In this document: piece by piece, positions 1-8,553 of the stretch
Position numbering within the stretch: the first letter of the stretch is position 1
How the letters are laid out: each line of letters opens with the position of its first letter
From: Campylobacterales bacterium
Lineage (GTDB): Bacteria; Campylobacterota; Campylobacteria; Campylobacterales; QNZT01
Assembly: GCA_024278835.1 (NCBI GenBank)
Contig: JAJRSK010000074.1
Location: 1 to 33,715 of the forward strand
Direction: 5' to 3'
DNA length: 33,715 nucleotides
Translations under genes and position numbers: made by a program
The notes under the pieces: model-generated
What the model saw: the letters and a program-made list of their open reading frames with translations, nothing else
Told to the model about the DNA's origin: nothing
The model's database searches: none

Positions 1-206
1 CTAAAAATAAGGTTTTTAGAGAAAATGAGCTAAAAAAGGAGTGAAATTATAAAAGAGTAGTGCAGAGCATTTTTTTAAACTGAGAATTTACCGAAGGTTA
101 AATCTGTGGGTTTGGAAATTATGAATTTGCAAGTGGCTCTTTAGAGTATATATTAAAATAATTTAAATAATGATGTATTTGATAGATGGGTTATTCTAAA
201 ACTTGT
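1..206. other. Upstream intergenic region, possible tail of a preceding gene
   Basis: No gene is supported here. On the plus strand, one frame entering from the left edge reads a charged tail ending in ENELKKE before TGA at 42-44, which could be the end of an upstream gene, but it is too short to judge. The rest is A/T-rich and leads into the promoter of the glutamate dehydrogenase gene. Confidence 0.25.
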
Positions 207-235
207 TATAATCATGATAGTTAAAATTCAAGGGG
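204..235 (+). promoter_or_regulatory. Extended -10 promoter and RBS for glutamate dehydrogenase
   Basis: TGTTATAAT at 204-212 is a good extended -10 element. Transcription would start near 218-220. An ATG at 214, inside ATCATGAT, lies at or before that start, so it is a poor translation start. AGGGG at 231-235 sits five bases before the ATG at 241, which favours 241. Confidence 0.55.
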
Positions 236-240
236 TATTT

Positions 241-3200
241 ATGCAAAAACAACTTCAAGCTGTATGTAACCAACTGATTAGTGAAAAAGATTTGATGATT
301 AGTGAGAAGGTCTTGACACAGTTAAAATCTGATGATATCACAGCGATGATTTGTGAAGATGCTAAATGTGAGATAAAGATTTATGCGAAGAATCGTTTTG
401 CAATTTCTGAGATTATTCCTATTTTGGGAGATTTTGGCTTTGTCACTTTGAGTGAGATAACATATGAAACGACCTACCATGATAAAAATATCTACATCAC
501 TAAGTTAAATCTCGAAGCCCAAGCAGAGGGGAAGTTAGTCGAACATCAAGAAAATGTCAAAGACTTACTTTTAAAAGCATTGCAAGGGGATATCAAAAGT
601 TCTACCTTATTTGAACTGGTCTATTTAGAAGATTTTTGTGCTCGTGGGATATTGTTGTTTCGGGCATTTATCGCCTATGCTGAACAGTTGATTTTGGAGT
701 TAAATCAAAAGAGTTTGGAAGCGTGTGTTGTACGGTATCCACATGTTGCAGGTCTCTTTTTGGCGTATTTTGTAGCCAAGTTTGACCCAGAATTGAGAGA
801 GCATGAGAAGCGCACAGAGAAGATTGCAAAGCAGATTGAAGAGGCGTTAAAAGAGGTGGAAAATATCTCTGATGATAGGGTGCTTAAACTGCTTTTTGAG
901 ATACTTCAAAGTATGGTACGGACAAATTACTTTTCGACGAGTGAGACGCTGGCTTTGAAGATAGATGTGTCAAATCTTCGCCAGCACTTAAAAGGCATTC
1001 AGCCCCATATCGAAACCTTTGTGTATGCCCATGATATGAGTGGGACGCATCTGCGTATCTCTAAAGTATGCCGTGGTGGGCTTCGTTGGAGTAACCGCCT
1101 TGAAGATTATCGTGTGGAAGTAAAATCACTGATGGCGACACAAGAAGCAAAAAATTCTGTTATTGTTCCCAAGGGAGCCAAGGGTGGTTTTGTGATATTT
1201 CGTGATGCTAGTGAAATCACGCCTGAGATTTTTGAGGGGTATTATACCCGCTTTATCAATGCTCTTTTAGATGTCGTGGATAACCAAAAAGAGGGTAAAG
1301 TCATCCATCATGATACTAGTGTTTTTTATGATGGGGATGATAGTTACTTTGTTGTAGCGGCAGACAAGGGAACCTCTAGTATGAGCGACAAAGCAAATGC
1401 CATAGCAAGAGCGCGTGGTTTTTGGCTAGATGATGCTTTTGCTAGTGGTTCTAGTACGGGCTATCATCACAAAAAGCTTGGTATTACGGCGAAGGGAGCG
1501 ATAAAAGCGTCGGAGCGTTATTTTATCGAAAAGGGTGTGGATTTTTACAAAGAGCCTATCTCTATCGTGGGTGTGGGGTCGATGAGTGGGGATGTATTTG
1601 GCAATGGTCTGTTAGAGAGTGAACAGTTTAAGCTCATAGGTGCGATAAGCCATGATGAGATATTTATCGATCCAAATCCGACTATCAAAACTGCCTATAA
1701 AGAGCGAAAACGCCTCTTTGAGATGAAGAGAGGTAAATGGTCACAGTATGATGAAAAGAAGATTTCAAAGGGTGGGGGTGTTTTTAAGCGGGCATCAAAA
1801 AGCATCAAGCTGAGTGATGAGATAAAGAGACTTTTAGGGACGAAAAAAGCGTCTATGAGTGGAGAACTCTTAGCAAAAGAGTTGCTAAAACTTTCCGTCG
1901 ATATGCTCTATTTTGGTGGTGTGGGGACTTATGTCAAGTCAAGTACGGAGAGCAATATCGCATTGGGTGACAAAGAAAACGAATACGTACGTATCGATGC
2001 AGAAGAGATAAATGCTTTTTGTGTATGTGAAGGAGCCAATCTGGCTTTAACGATGCAAGCAAGGATTGATTATGCGCTTCGTGGTGGAAAAATCAATCTT
2101 GATAGTATCGACAACTCAGCAGGCGTAGATACGAGTGATCATGAAGTCAATCTCAAGATACTTTTAAATGCCCTAAAATCCAAGTCTCTTATGAGTGAAG
2201 GTGAGAGGAATAGTACCTTACAAGGCATCACTGACTATGTGGTTAATACTGTACTATGGACAAACTATTTACAATCACTTTCTATCTCCTTGGATAAGAT
2301 ACGTTCTCGAAAAAAGCTAGATTTGTTTAAAAAGGCACTTGTCGTGCTGGAATCAAATATAGAAGTCTTTAAAAGAAGTTCTTTTAATATCCCAAAAGAG
2401 AGGGATTTTCATGAGGTGTTGGATGAGGATGGGGAAATTATACGTCCTGTGATTGCGACGATGACGCTTTATGCCAAGATATTTTTGCAAGATGTTTTAA
2501 ATGAAGGGACACTTTATCATGATGGATTTTTTGATAGATATCTTTTTAAGTATTTTCCAAAGTCATTTGTCTCTATCTACGAGGATGAGATTTTTGCACA
2601 TCCGCTTAAAAAAGAGATTACCTCGATGATTATCGCCAATAAAATTATCAATAATGCGGGAGTGACTTTCATCTCAGATTTTCAAGATAAAGAGAAGTTT
2701 CTAAGCAAAATAAAAGCTTATCTCATTACCAATCAACTCTTTGATGCCAATGATATTCGTTATGAAATATACCGAAGTGATTTTGATATCAATGTGGAAA
2801 AACAATATGAGATGTTGATGAAGATAGAGAAGAAGATAGCCTTTAACATCGACTCTCTAGGAAAAAACTTTGATATCACAGAGATAGATACAGGCTCTAT
2901 GCTAGAGTATAAAATGCAAGTATGTGAAGTGATAAAGGGATTTAAAAGTGGTGCTGAAGACACGATAGAGGGTCATGAAAAAATCAATAACTTCTTTAAA
3001 GAGTTAAATTACATGAAGTATATCTCTACGATATTAAAGATAAAGAGTAGTACAGATTTTCATTTTCATGATATCACAGTAGTTTTTTATAAGATTGTGC
3101 ATAAATTAGCAATTGATAAGGTGATGAATATTGTAGAAAAAGTGAATATCACAGATAAAAATGAAGAGGTGTTGGCACTTCAATTTAAACAACTTTTAGA

Positions 3201-3408
3201 CAGTACTACTTTGGATATCACGAAGTCTATATTGCACTTTATGCGTAAAGATGAAGACGTAGATAGTGCCATTTTAGAATTTTTAAGTAGAAGTGGATTT
3301 GATGAAGAACGATACCTTGACAAATTAAATCTTTTAAGAGAGAGTGAAAATACCTCTATGATAGAGTTATCCGTTGTTGTAAATGAGCTAGTGCTCTTAA
3401 AGGAGTAG
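241..3408 (+). CDS. gdh: NAD-dependent glutamate dehydrogenase (large type, ~1,055 aa)
   Basis: Oxidatively deaminates glutamate to 2-oxoglutarate and ammonium with NAD, in the cytoplasm. The catalytic block is clear around residues 265-330: RGGLRWSNRLEDYRVEV followed by VPKGAKGGF, which carries the substrate-binding lysines. The dinucleotide-binding half has TYVKSSTESN, CEGANLALT and IDNSAGVDTSDHEVN at about residues 560-650. Length fits the shortened large NAD-GDH class rather than the ~450-aa hexameric enzymes or the 1,600-aa GDH-180. The N-terminal ~250 residues are the divergent regulatory part. I start at 241 because of the RBS; the in-frame ATG at 214 would add nine residues but overlaps the likely transcription start. 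The gene stands alone and ends at a hairpin. PII and Amt genes lie ~28 kb away, so ammonium release and uptake are both encoded in the window. Confidence 0.93.
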   Translation: MQKQLQAVCNQLISEKDLMISEKVLTQLKSDDITAMICEDAKCEIKIYAKNRFAISEIIPILGDFGFVTLSEITYETTYHDKNIYITKLNLEAQAEGKLVEHQENVKDLLLKALQGDIKSSTLFELVYLEDFCARGILLFRAFIAYAEQLILELNQKSLEACVVRYPHVAGLFLAYFVAKFDPELREHEKRTEKIAKQIEEALKEVENISDDRVLKLLFEILQSMVRTNYFSTSETLALKIDVSNLRQHLKGIQPHIETFVYAHDMSGTHLRISKVCRGGLRWSNRLEDYRVEVKSLMATQEAKNSVIVPKGAKGGFVIFRDASEITPEIFEGYYTRFINALLDVVDNQKEGKVIHHDTSVFYDGDDSYFVVAADKGTSSMSDKANAIARARGFWLDDAFASGSSTGYHHKKLGITAKGAIKASERYFIEKGVDFYKEPISIVGVGSMSGDVFGNGLLESEQFKLIGAISHDEIFIDPNPTIKTAYKERKRLFEMKRGKWSQYDEKKISKGGGVFKRASKSIKLSDEIKRLLGTKKASMSGELLAKELLKLSVDMLYFGGVGTYVKSSTESNIALGDKENEYVRIDAEEINAFCVCEGANLALTMQARIDYALRGGKINLDSIDNSAGVDTSDHEVNLKILLNALKSKSLMSEGERNSTLQGITDYVVNTVLWTNYLQSLSISLDKIRSRKKLDLFKKALVVLESNIEVFKRSSFNIPKERDFHEVLDEDGEIIRPVIATMTLYAKIFLQDVLNEGTLYHDGFFDRYLFKYFPKSFVSIYEDEIFAHPLKKEITSMIIANKIINNAGVTFISDFQDKEKFLSKIKAYLITNQLFDANDIRYEIYRSDFDINVEKQYEMLMKIEKKIAFNIDSLGKNFDITEIDTGSMLEYKMQVCEVIKGFKSGAEDTIEGHEKINNFFKELNYMKYISTILKIKSSTDFHFHDITVVFYKIVHKLAIDKVMNIVEKVNITDKNEEVLALQFKQLLDSTTLDITKSILHFMRKDEDVDSAILEFLSRSGFDEERYLDKLNLLRESENTSMIELSVVVNELVLLKE

Positions 3409-3410
3409 CT

Positions 3411-3445
3411 CTACCATGATAGGCTCTTGCCTATCATGTAGTTTT
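3411..3445. terminator. Bidirectional terminator hairpin between gdh and the coiled-coil gene
   Basis: CTAC(C)ATGATAGGC, loop TCTT, then GCCTATCATGTAG, with one bulged C on the left arm, followed by TTTT on the plus strand. It sits between two convergent genes and overlaps the minus-strand stop codon. Each arm carries a partial copy of the TATCATGATA word. Confidence 0.8.
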
Positions 3446-3914
3446 AAGCTTTACTGCTGAATTTATCGCCTAGAGAAGAGAAAAATTCTTTGATTTCTTC
3501 ACCAGCGTCCATCGCTAACTTTTCAAGAGAGTGGCTCGATTCTTGGACTTCTCTTGAAATCTTTTTCTTGCTCTCTTCGAGGAAGTCTTCTGCATCCATT
3601 TTTGCTAAATGTGCACGAAGAGCAGCTATGTCCATATCTCCTTTATAATCATCTTTAAGGCTACTTGCAAAAGTAGTCACAGACTCTTTCATATGATTGA
3701 GTTTTTCTTTGGCTTCAAGTACTTTTTCTTGCGCCTTCTCTTTGTCATCATCATCAATCAATTCATCAGAAATTTTTGAGAAACTCTTTTTGATATCTGC
3801 CCACAACTCACCAGCATCATCGCCTAAATCTGAGGCTACACCATCAACCTTCTTTTCAACTTCACTAATTATTTTTTTTGAACCCTCTAACAGTTCTTTA
3901 AACTCTTTTCCCAT
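3444..3914 (-). CDS. Charged helical coiled-coil protein of unknown function
   Basis: A 156-residue protein with no signal peptide or membrane segment. It is rich in K, E, D and S and looks almost wholly helical, with heptad-like runs (EVEKKVDGVASDLGDDAGELW; KAQEKVLEAKEKLNHMKESV). A segment like it recurs near the C-terminus (SLEKLAMDAGEEIKEFFSSL), suggesting an internal amphipathic-helix repeat. It resembles small stress-associated coiled-coil or apolipoprotein-like proteins in composition only; no function can be assigned. The start is supported by AAAGGAG upstream and a strong promoter at 3942-3950. It is convergent with gdh and has its own promoter just after the malic enzyme gene, so it can be expressed separately. 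Confidence 0.8.
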   Translation of the reverse strand: MGKEFKELLEGSKKIISEVEKKVDGVASDLGDDAGELWADIKKSFSKISDELIDDDDKEKAQEKVLEAKEKLNHMKESVTTFASSLKDDYKGDMDIAALRAHLAKMDAEDFLEESKKKISREVQESSHSLEKLAMDAGEEIKEFFSSLGDKFSSKA

Positions 3915-3941
3915 TGTAAGCTCCTTTACTTGATATGACGT

Positions 3942-3950
3942 ATTATATCA
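3942..3950 (-). promoter_or_regulatory. Extended -10 element for the coiled-coil gene
   Basis: Read on the minus strand the sequence is TGATATAAT, a perfect extended -10. It lies between the malic enzyme stop codon and the coiled-coil gene start, about 28 bases before the ATG. Confidence 0.5.
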
Positions 3951-3960
3951 TAACTTGGCA

Positions 3961-5244
3961 TTATTCGAGATGAGAATCCTCTTGTGAATCAAGGTAGGCA
4001 ATGGCGCGAAGCTTTTCTTTATACTCTTCGACATGGCACTCTTGCATATCGGTAACACCGTCTTTAAAGGCTGCTTCTGCCACGGCTGAGGCTACCCAGA
4101 TAACGACTTCTTTAGAGAAAGGTTTTGGGATGATATGTCGAGATCCAAACTCTAAGTTAGGGTCGTTGTATGCTGCTTTGACATAGTAGGGGACAGGTTC
4201 TCTAGCTAGAAGTGCGAGTGCCTGGGCTGCTGCCATCTTCATGTTTTCTGTGATTTTTTTGGCGCGTACATCAAGGGCTCCTCTAAAGATAGAAGGAAAT
4301 CCTAAGACGTTGTTTACTTGGTTTGGAAAGTCACTTCGACCTGTTCCCATGATGATATCATCACGTACGGCAAGTACTTCTTCGGGCATAATTTCGGGTG
4401 TGGGATTTGAGCAGGCAAAGATGATGGCATTTGGTGCCATGGTTTTGACCATCTCTTGAGAGACGATACCACCTGCTGAGAGTCCTAGCATCATATCTGC
4501 ATCTTTTAGGGCGTCTTCCAGCGTCGTATCTTCTGTATCAAGGGCAAACTCTGCTTTGTACTTGTTTAAGTCATCTCTTTTAGTTGTGATAACACCTCGT
4601 GAATCAAGCATCACGATATGTTTAGCCCCAAGTTTTTTGTACATTTTTGCACTGGCTATTCCTGCTGCACCTGCACCGATAACGACTATCTTCATCTCTT
4701 CTATTTTTTTCCCAGTGATTTCAAGGACATTGATGAGTCCAGCGGTAGTGATGATAGCTGTACCGTGTTGGTCATCGTGAAAGACAGGGATGTTAAGTTT
4801 TGCTTGTAGTTTTTCTTCTATTTCAAAACATTGTGGTGCTTTGATGTCTTCAAGATTTATACCACCAAAACTATCACCCATCGCAGCACATGTGTTGACT
4901 ATTTCATCAATACTATGAACATTGAGTTCGATATCGATAGCATCTACGTTGGCAAATGTCTTAAAAAGAACTGCTTTACCCTCCATGACAGGTTTCCCAG
5001 CAAGGGCTCCGATATTTCCCAGTCCAAGTACGGCGGTACCGTCCGTAATAACTGCAACAAGATTTCCTTTATTTGTGTACTTATAGGCGAGACTTGGATC
5101 TCTCTCTATCTCCAAACAAGGGTATGCTACACCAGGTGTGTATGCCATGGCAAGGTCAGCCTGTGTGTGACAAGGTTTTGTGAGGAGTGTTCCTATCTTG
5201 CCATTTTCGTGGTAGTCGAGGGTTTGTTGTTTAAATTTATCCAT
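3961..5244 (-). CDS. mae: Malic enzyme (malate dehydrogenase, oxaloacetate-decarboxylating)
   Basis: Converts malate to pyruvate and CO2 with NAD or NADP, in the cytoplasm; it links the TCA cycle to pyruvate. At 427 residues it is the short bacterial form without the C-terminal phosphotransacetylase-like domain of MaeB. Visible elements: [10 protein letters not shown] with the catalytic tyrosine at about 35, MEGKAVLFK with the catalytic lysine at about 90, metal ligands in NLED (about 130-133) and FHDDQHGT (about 155-162), and the Rossmann motif VVIGAGAAG at about 187. AAAGGA precedes the ATG. Cofactor preference cannot be read safely. It lies 17 bp downstream of the MBL-fold gene, suggesting one transcript. 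The order malic enzyme - gltX - SurA-like protein matches what I recall of C. jejuni Cj1287c-Cj1289. Confidence 0.93.
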   Translation of the reverse strand: MDKFKQQTLDYHENGKIGTLLTKPCHTQADLAMAYTPGVAYPCLEIERDPSLAYKYTNKGNLVAVITDGTAVLGLGNIGALAGKPVMEGKAVLFKTFANVDAIDIELNVHSIDEIVNTCAAMGDSFGGINLEDIKAPQCFEIEEKLQAKLNIPVFHDDQHGTAIITTAGLINVLEITGKKIEEMKIVVIGAGAAGIASAKMYKKLGAKHIVMLDSRGVITTKRDDLNKYKAEFALDTEDTTLEDALKDADMMLGLSAGGIVSQEMVKTMAPNAIIFACSNPTPEIMPEEVLAVRDDIIMGTGRSDFPNQVNNVLGFPSIFRGALDVRAKKITENMKMAAAQALALLAREPVPYYVKAAYNDPNLEFGSRHIIPKPFSKEVVIWVASAVAEAAFKDGVTDMQECHVEEYKEKLRAIAYLDSQEDSHLE

Positions 5245-5261
5245 TTTGTTGTCCTTTATTT

Positions 5262-6224
5262 TTATTCTTCATCTGCCAATGAGATTTCATCATAGGCTTT
5301 CATCATGTGTCTGCCCAAAGCATACTCAAAACCGTCCCAGTGCTCAAAAGCTGTCAATTCTTTGATGGCTTGTGGCTTGACTTCATAAGCTTCCAGGTCA
5401 TCATCATAGGCTTTTTGTGCCCATTTTGCAACAGTTTTTAGGTAGGTAAGATAAGGGGTGATGGTCTCAACTTGTTTCCCTGATATGCCATGTCCTGGTA
5501 TATAAAAGTCCAGATTTTTGTTTTTGAGTAGTTCTTCCAAGAGTGTGATATTTCCAAAAACACTAGAAGAAGCATCAAATGCACCAAGTCTACCTTTCAT
5601 GACATTGTCACCTAAAAAGAGTGTTTTTAAATTGACATGGGTGATGAGAAGGTCAGTATCAGTATGTGCAATCTTAGGGTGATGTGCGATAAATTTTTCA
5701 CCATCTATGACTATGTTCTCTCCCTCTTTAAGTGCGTGATTTGGATAGGCAAATGCATTGTTTGTCCCTTTGAGGTTTTTGGTCAGTCTATCTAAGATGT
5801 CGTACCACTTGTCAGCTTCACCACCTTTGACTTCTTTTATCATCTGAGGGTGGGCGTAGATTTTGAGTTTTGGATACTTTTCTAGTAGTGCTTTGTTGGC
5901 AAACCAGTGATCACCATGTTTGTGCGTGTTGATAGTGGCAAGAATCGGTTTTTTAGAGATTTTTTCTATTTCTACGAGGACTTTTTTACCTATATTGTAG
6001 CTTCCACCTGGATCGATGATGATAAGACCTGTTTTCCCTTCGATGATGGCAGGATTGTTCATAAATCCTTCGTTTTCCATGTCAGGTGAGACGATAGGCC
6101 CATGCATAACATAGATATTTTCATGCACCTTTTCAAAGTGAAATTCGCCATACTTTTTTAGGGTAAATGCTGATAATGAAGTGGTTAATACTATCATGAT
6201 AAGAAAGATATATGTTTTTTTCAT
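5262..6224 (-). CDS. Secreted MBL-fold metallohydrolase (SoxH-like)
   Basis: A 320-residue metallo-beta-lactamase-fold protein with an N-terminal signal peptide (MKKTYIFLIMIVLTTSLSAF), so it acts in the periplasm. The zinc motif is NTHKHGDHW, with H101, H103, D105 and H106. Further ligands are likely in HTDTDLLI, FLGDNVM and YIPGHG. The pattern resembles the SoxH / quinoprotein-relay zinc-hydrolase group, whose substrate is poorly known; a thiol-ester or glutathione adduct is possible but not shown here. An upstream in-frame ATG at 6314 would add 30 residues, but AAAGG at 6231-6235 and the signal peptide support 6224. It precedes malic enzyme by 17 bp. Confidence 0.85.
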   Translation of the reverse strand: MKKTYIFLIMIVLTTSLSAFTLKKYGEFHFEKVHENIYVMHGPIVSPDMENEGFMNNPAIIEGKTGLIIIDPGGSYNIGKKVLVEIEKISKKPILATINTHKHGDHWFANKALLEKYPKLKIYAHPQMIKEVKGGEADKWYDILDRLTKNLKGTNNAFAYPNHALKEGENIVIDGEKFIAHHPKIAHTDTDLLITHVNLKTLFLGDNVMKGRLGAFDASSSVFGNITLLEELLKNKNLDFYIPGHGISGKQVETITPYLTYLKTVAKWAQKAYDDDLEAYEVKPQAIKELTAFEHWDGFEYALGRHMMKAYDEISLADEE

Positions 6225-6356
6225 TGGAATCCTTTTGTAGAAGAATTTTAGCATATCCTTTGTAAATATCAGGTATGCATAAAAAATAATTATTGCGACA
6301 TATATCGTCGTCATAATGGTCTATACTGATGCAAAGATTTGAGGAGGAAGTATCAA

Positions 6357-6403
6357 GTACTATTTTAACATCCAGTCTTTAAAATAGTATCTTAAAATAG
6401 TAC
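6357..6403. promoter_or_regulatory. Repeat operator and promoter of the toxin-antitoxin operon
   Basis: Two direct copies of TTAAAATAGTA start at 6379 and 6392 (13 bp apart), and an inverted copy TACTATTTTAA lies at 6358-6368. TACAAT at 6401-6406 could be the -10 element. Closely spaced inverted and direct repeats before an antitoxin gene are typical of autoregulatory operators. Confidence 0.55.
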
Positions 6404-6425
6404 AATCTAAAAAACAGGAGTATTC

Positions 6426-6605
6426 ATGATAACCATATCTTCAAGTGATGTCATCAAAAAACCATCATACATAACAAACCCAAAAGAGGTAACCATAGTT
6501 GAAGATGCTAAAAAACATATCATTAAGCGTGTTGTAATACCTTATGATTTATACGAAAAACTAAGAGAAAAGATAGAAGATGAACTCTATTTTAATGGAA
6601 AATAA
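6426..6605 (+). CDS. Antitoxin of a PemK/MazF-type system, C-terminus frameshifted
   Basis: A 59-residue reading frame starting MITISSSDVIKKPSYITNP, with AGGAG at 6416-6420 five bases before the ATG. It lies directly upstream of a PemK/MazF toxin, the standard antitoxin position. The frame stops at 6603-6605, 39 bp before the toxin. In the +1 frame the following DNA continues as LMENKDALDESVCEDLSR and ends in TGA overlapping the toxin ATG as ATGA, which is the usual coupling. Removing one T from the TTTT run near 6591 would join the two into a ~73-residue antitoxin. It is therefore probably a recent frameshift, a sequencing error, or less likely a slippery site. Antitoxin C-termini usually bind the toxin, so neutralisation may be weakened. 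Confidence 0.7.
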   Translation: MITISSSDVIKKPSYITNPKEVTIVEDAKKHIIKRVVIPYDLYEKLREKIEDELYFNGK

Positions 6606-6648
6606 AGATGCTTTAGATGAAAGTGTTTGTGAAGATTTATCACGATGA
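6595..6648 (+). pseudogene. Out-of-frame C-terminal tail of the antitoxin
   Basis: Seventeen codons reading MENKDALDESVCEDLSR and then TGA, in the +1 frame relative to the annotated antitoxin. The acidic composition fits the toxin-binding tail of such antitoxins, and the stop overlaps the toxin start (ATGA at 6645-6648). Confidence 0.55.
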
Positions 6649-6992
6649 AGAGAGGAGAGATTTATCTAGTTAATTTTGCTAAAAAATATAACAGTGAGAT
6701 TGGAAAAATCAGACCAGCACTCGTCATACAAAATGATATCGCAAATAGAAATATCGACAAGGTGGCATTTAAAGGAGTCTCTCTTCTTCCAATGACAACA
6801 AACATCAAAGGTGGAGCTCTTCGAGTAAAAATAAACGCTAGAGAAAACCTAAAACAAGATAGTGAAGTCTGCCTCAATGAGATATGTACACTTGATTTAT
6901 CTCGTATTGATTTTACAAATCTTTTAACAACACTAACTGATAGCGAACAAAAAGAGGTGGATATGAAGTTGATAAAGCATCTTGATATTTAA
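6645..6992 (+). CDS. PemK/MazF-family mRNA interferase toxin
   Basis: A 115-residue toxin-like protein, the usual length for the family. The N-terminus MKRGEIYLVNF and the block GKIRPALVIQND match the conserved RGDI(V/Y)... and RPxxVIQ motifs of the MazF/PemK fold. SLLPMTTNIKGG supplies the conserved core strand and CLNEICTLDLSRI the later one. Family members are ribosome-independent endoribonucleases that cut mRNA at short motifs; the motif cannot be read from the sequence. The start overlaps the shifted antitoxin tail by four bases. The gene itself looks intact. It sits as a cassette between the MBL-fold gene and gltX, within otherwise conserved gene order. Confidence 0.85.
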   Translation: MKRGEIYLVNFAKKYNSEIGKIRPALVIQNDIANRNIDKVAFKGVSLLPMTTNIKGGALRVKINARENLKQDSEVCLNEICTLDLSRIDFTNLLTTLTDSEQKEVDMKLIKHLDI

Positions 6993-7075
6993 AATAAGCA
7001 CCATTTTTCATCCTATACATAGGTGACAGGCAAGACCTCTTCAATCCCCTCTAAAAAGTTCTAAACATAAAATGG

Positions 7076-8470
7076 TTAAGGGTTAAATGTTTTTAACAAT
7101 CTCTCTATGTGTTCTCCCAATCCCTCATGCCCGATGATACACATAGTGTCATAGATAGAAGGACTCACAGCAGAACCGACCATCGCGATACGAAGGGGTT
7201 GGGCTAAGACTTTTAGTTTTAAATCATTTTCTTCCATAAATGCTTTTGTAAAAGCCTCAAATTCGCTCGATTCTAACATTTTTGTCGCTTGTTTGAAGCT
7301 ATCATGATAGGCTTGGAGTGCGGCGATGGACTCTTCGTTGAGGAATTTTTTTACTGCTTTTTCATCATAGCTTTGTGTCACTTCGAGGATAGGTTTTGCC
7401 ATCTCTACGAACTCTTTGAGTGTTTTAGCGCGTTCACGAAGAGCATCAACTATGACCTCTTTTTTAGGGTGCTTAGAGATATCCATGCCAAAGTGTTTGA
7501 TATCCTCAATGATGCGCGCGCTAGGCATGACTTTCATATGTTGTGCATTTATCCAGAGAAGTTTTTCTGCATTGTAGGATGAGGCTGAAGCGTTGACATC
7601 TTTTGGGTCAAAGTGCTCTAACATCTCTTCCATCGAGAAAATTTCTTGGTCTCCATGACTCCATCCTAAACGGATGAGAAAGTTTAGCAGGGCTTCTGGG
7701 AAATATCCCATTTCTTTGTACTCCATCACATCCGTAGCACCATCTCTTTTTGAGAGTTTTTTACCTTGAGGATTTAAAATCATCGGGACATGGTAGAATT
7801 TTGGTATATCAAGTCCTAGTGCGTTGTAAACCACTATCTGTTTTGGAGTATTGGAGAGATGATCATCGCCACGGATGACGTCTGTTAAACCCATCAAAGA
7901 ATCGTCAATCGCAACGACAAAATTATAGGTAGGGGTGCCATCACTTCGTGCGATGATGAAGTCATCCAACATATCATCTACGTTAAAAGACAAATCTCCT
8001 TTTATCCCGTCTGTAAACTCTATCTTTTCGCCGTTTTGTGGGGCTTTTATGCGTACAACTGGTGCTATACCTTCTGGAGGTGTACCAGTAAAGTCACGAT
8101 AGGTACCATCATAACGTGGGCGTTCTTTTTTGGCTTGTTGTGCTTCTCTCATTGCATCTAACTCTTCACGACTCATGTAACAGTAGTATGCTTTTCCCTC
8201 ATCGAGGAGTTTTTGAACATACTCTTTGTAGAGGTCAAATCGTTTGGATTGATAGATGACTGCGCCATCATGGGCAAAGTTGCACCATTTAAAGGCGGCT
8301 TCTATCGCCTCTGCTGCTTCCTTGGAGTTTCTTTTTAAGTCTGTGTCTTCGATGCGAAGTAGAAATTTTCCCTCATTTTTTTTAGCCCATAAGTAACTAT
8401 AAAGTGCGGTACGAAGCCCTCCGATGTGAAGATAGCCCGTAGGACTTGGTGCAAACCGTGTAACTGTCAT
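7076..8470 (-). CDS. gltX: Glutamyl-tRNA synthetase (GltX1 type)
   Basis: Class I aminoacyl-tRNA synthetase charging tRNA-Glu. The 464-residue length matches the GltX1-type enzymes of Campylobacterota. The HIGH motif appears as HIGG (15-18) in RFAPSPTGYLHIGG, and KMSKS as KLSKR at about 238-242. The catalytic-core block ARSDGTPTYNFVVAIDD and RGDDHLSNTPKQ are intact. Many Campylobacterota carry a second GltX that charges tRNA-Gln for the amidotransferase route; this one looks like the standard Glu enzyme, but specificity is not proven. An upstream ATG at 8500 exists; I chose 8470 because AAGGGAA lies in front and the family starts there. It is divergent from the SurA-like gene. Confidence 0.95.
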   Translation of the reverse strand: MTVTRFAPSPTGYLHIGGLRTALYSYLWAKKNEGKFLLRIEDTDLKRNSKEAAEAIEAAFKWCNFAHDGAVIYQSKRFDLYKEYVQKLLDEGKAYYCYMSREELDAMREAQQAKKERPRYDGTYRDFTGTPPEGIAPVVRIKAPQNGEKIEFTDGIKGDLSFNVDDMLDDFIIARSDGTPTYNFVVAIDDSLMGLTDVIRGDDHLSNTPKQIVVYNALGLDIPKFYHVPMILNPQGKKLSKRDGATDVMEYKEMGYFPEALLNFLIRLGWSHGDQEIFSMEEMLEHFDPKDVNASASSYNAEKLLWINAQHMKVMPSARIIEDIKHFGMDISKHPKKEVIVDALRERAKTLKEFVEMAKPILEVTQSYDEKAVKKFLNEESIAALQAYHDSFKQATKMLESSEFEAFTKAFMEENDLKLKVLAQPLRIAMVGSAVSPSIYDTMCIIGHEGLGEHIERLLKTFNP

Positions 8471-8512
8471 GATTTCCCTTGTTTGTAGTGTGTTAATCAT
8501 TTTAACATATTG

Positions 8513-8534
8513 TGTTATAATATCTGTTTATAAC
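8513..8534 (+). promoter_or_regulatory. Promoter with overlapping inverted repeat upstream of the SurA-like gene
   Basis: TGTTATAAT (8513-8521) is an extended -10. The sequence GTTATAA (8514-8520) is repeated inverted as TTATAAC (8528-8534), so a dimeric regulator could bind over the -10. It lies in the short divergent region shared with gltX. Confidence 0.4.
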
Positions 8535-8553
8535 AATAAAAGGGTTACCTATC

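Noticed and set aside
214-240. Upstream ATG of the glutamate dehydrogenase frame
   Set aside because: It lies at the predicted transcription start, has no RBS, and results from the ATCATGAT word; 241 has AGGGG at good spacing.
4831-5295. 154-residue plus-strand frame across the start of malic enzyme
   Set aside because: Shadow of a conserved gene on the other strand; no RBS and odd Cys/Tyr-rich composition.
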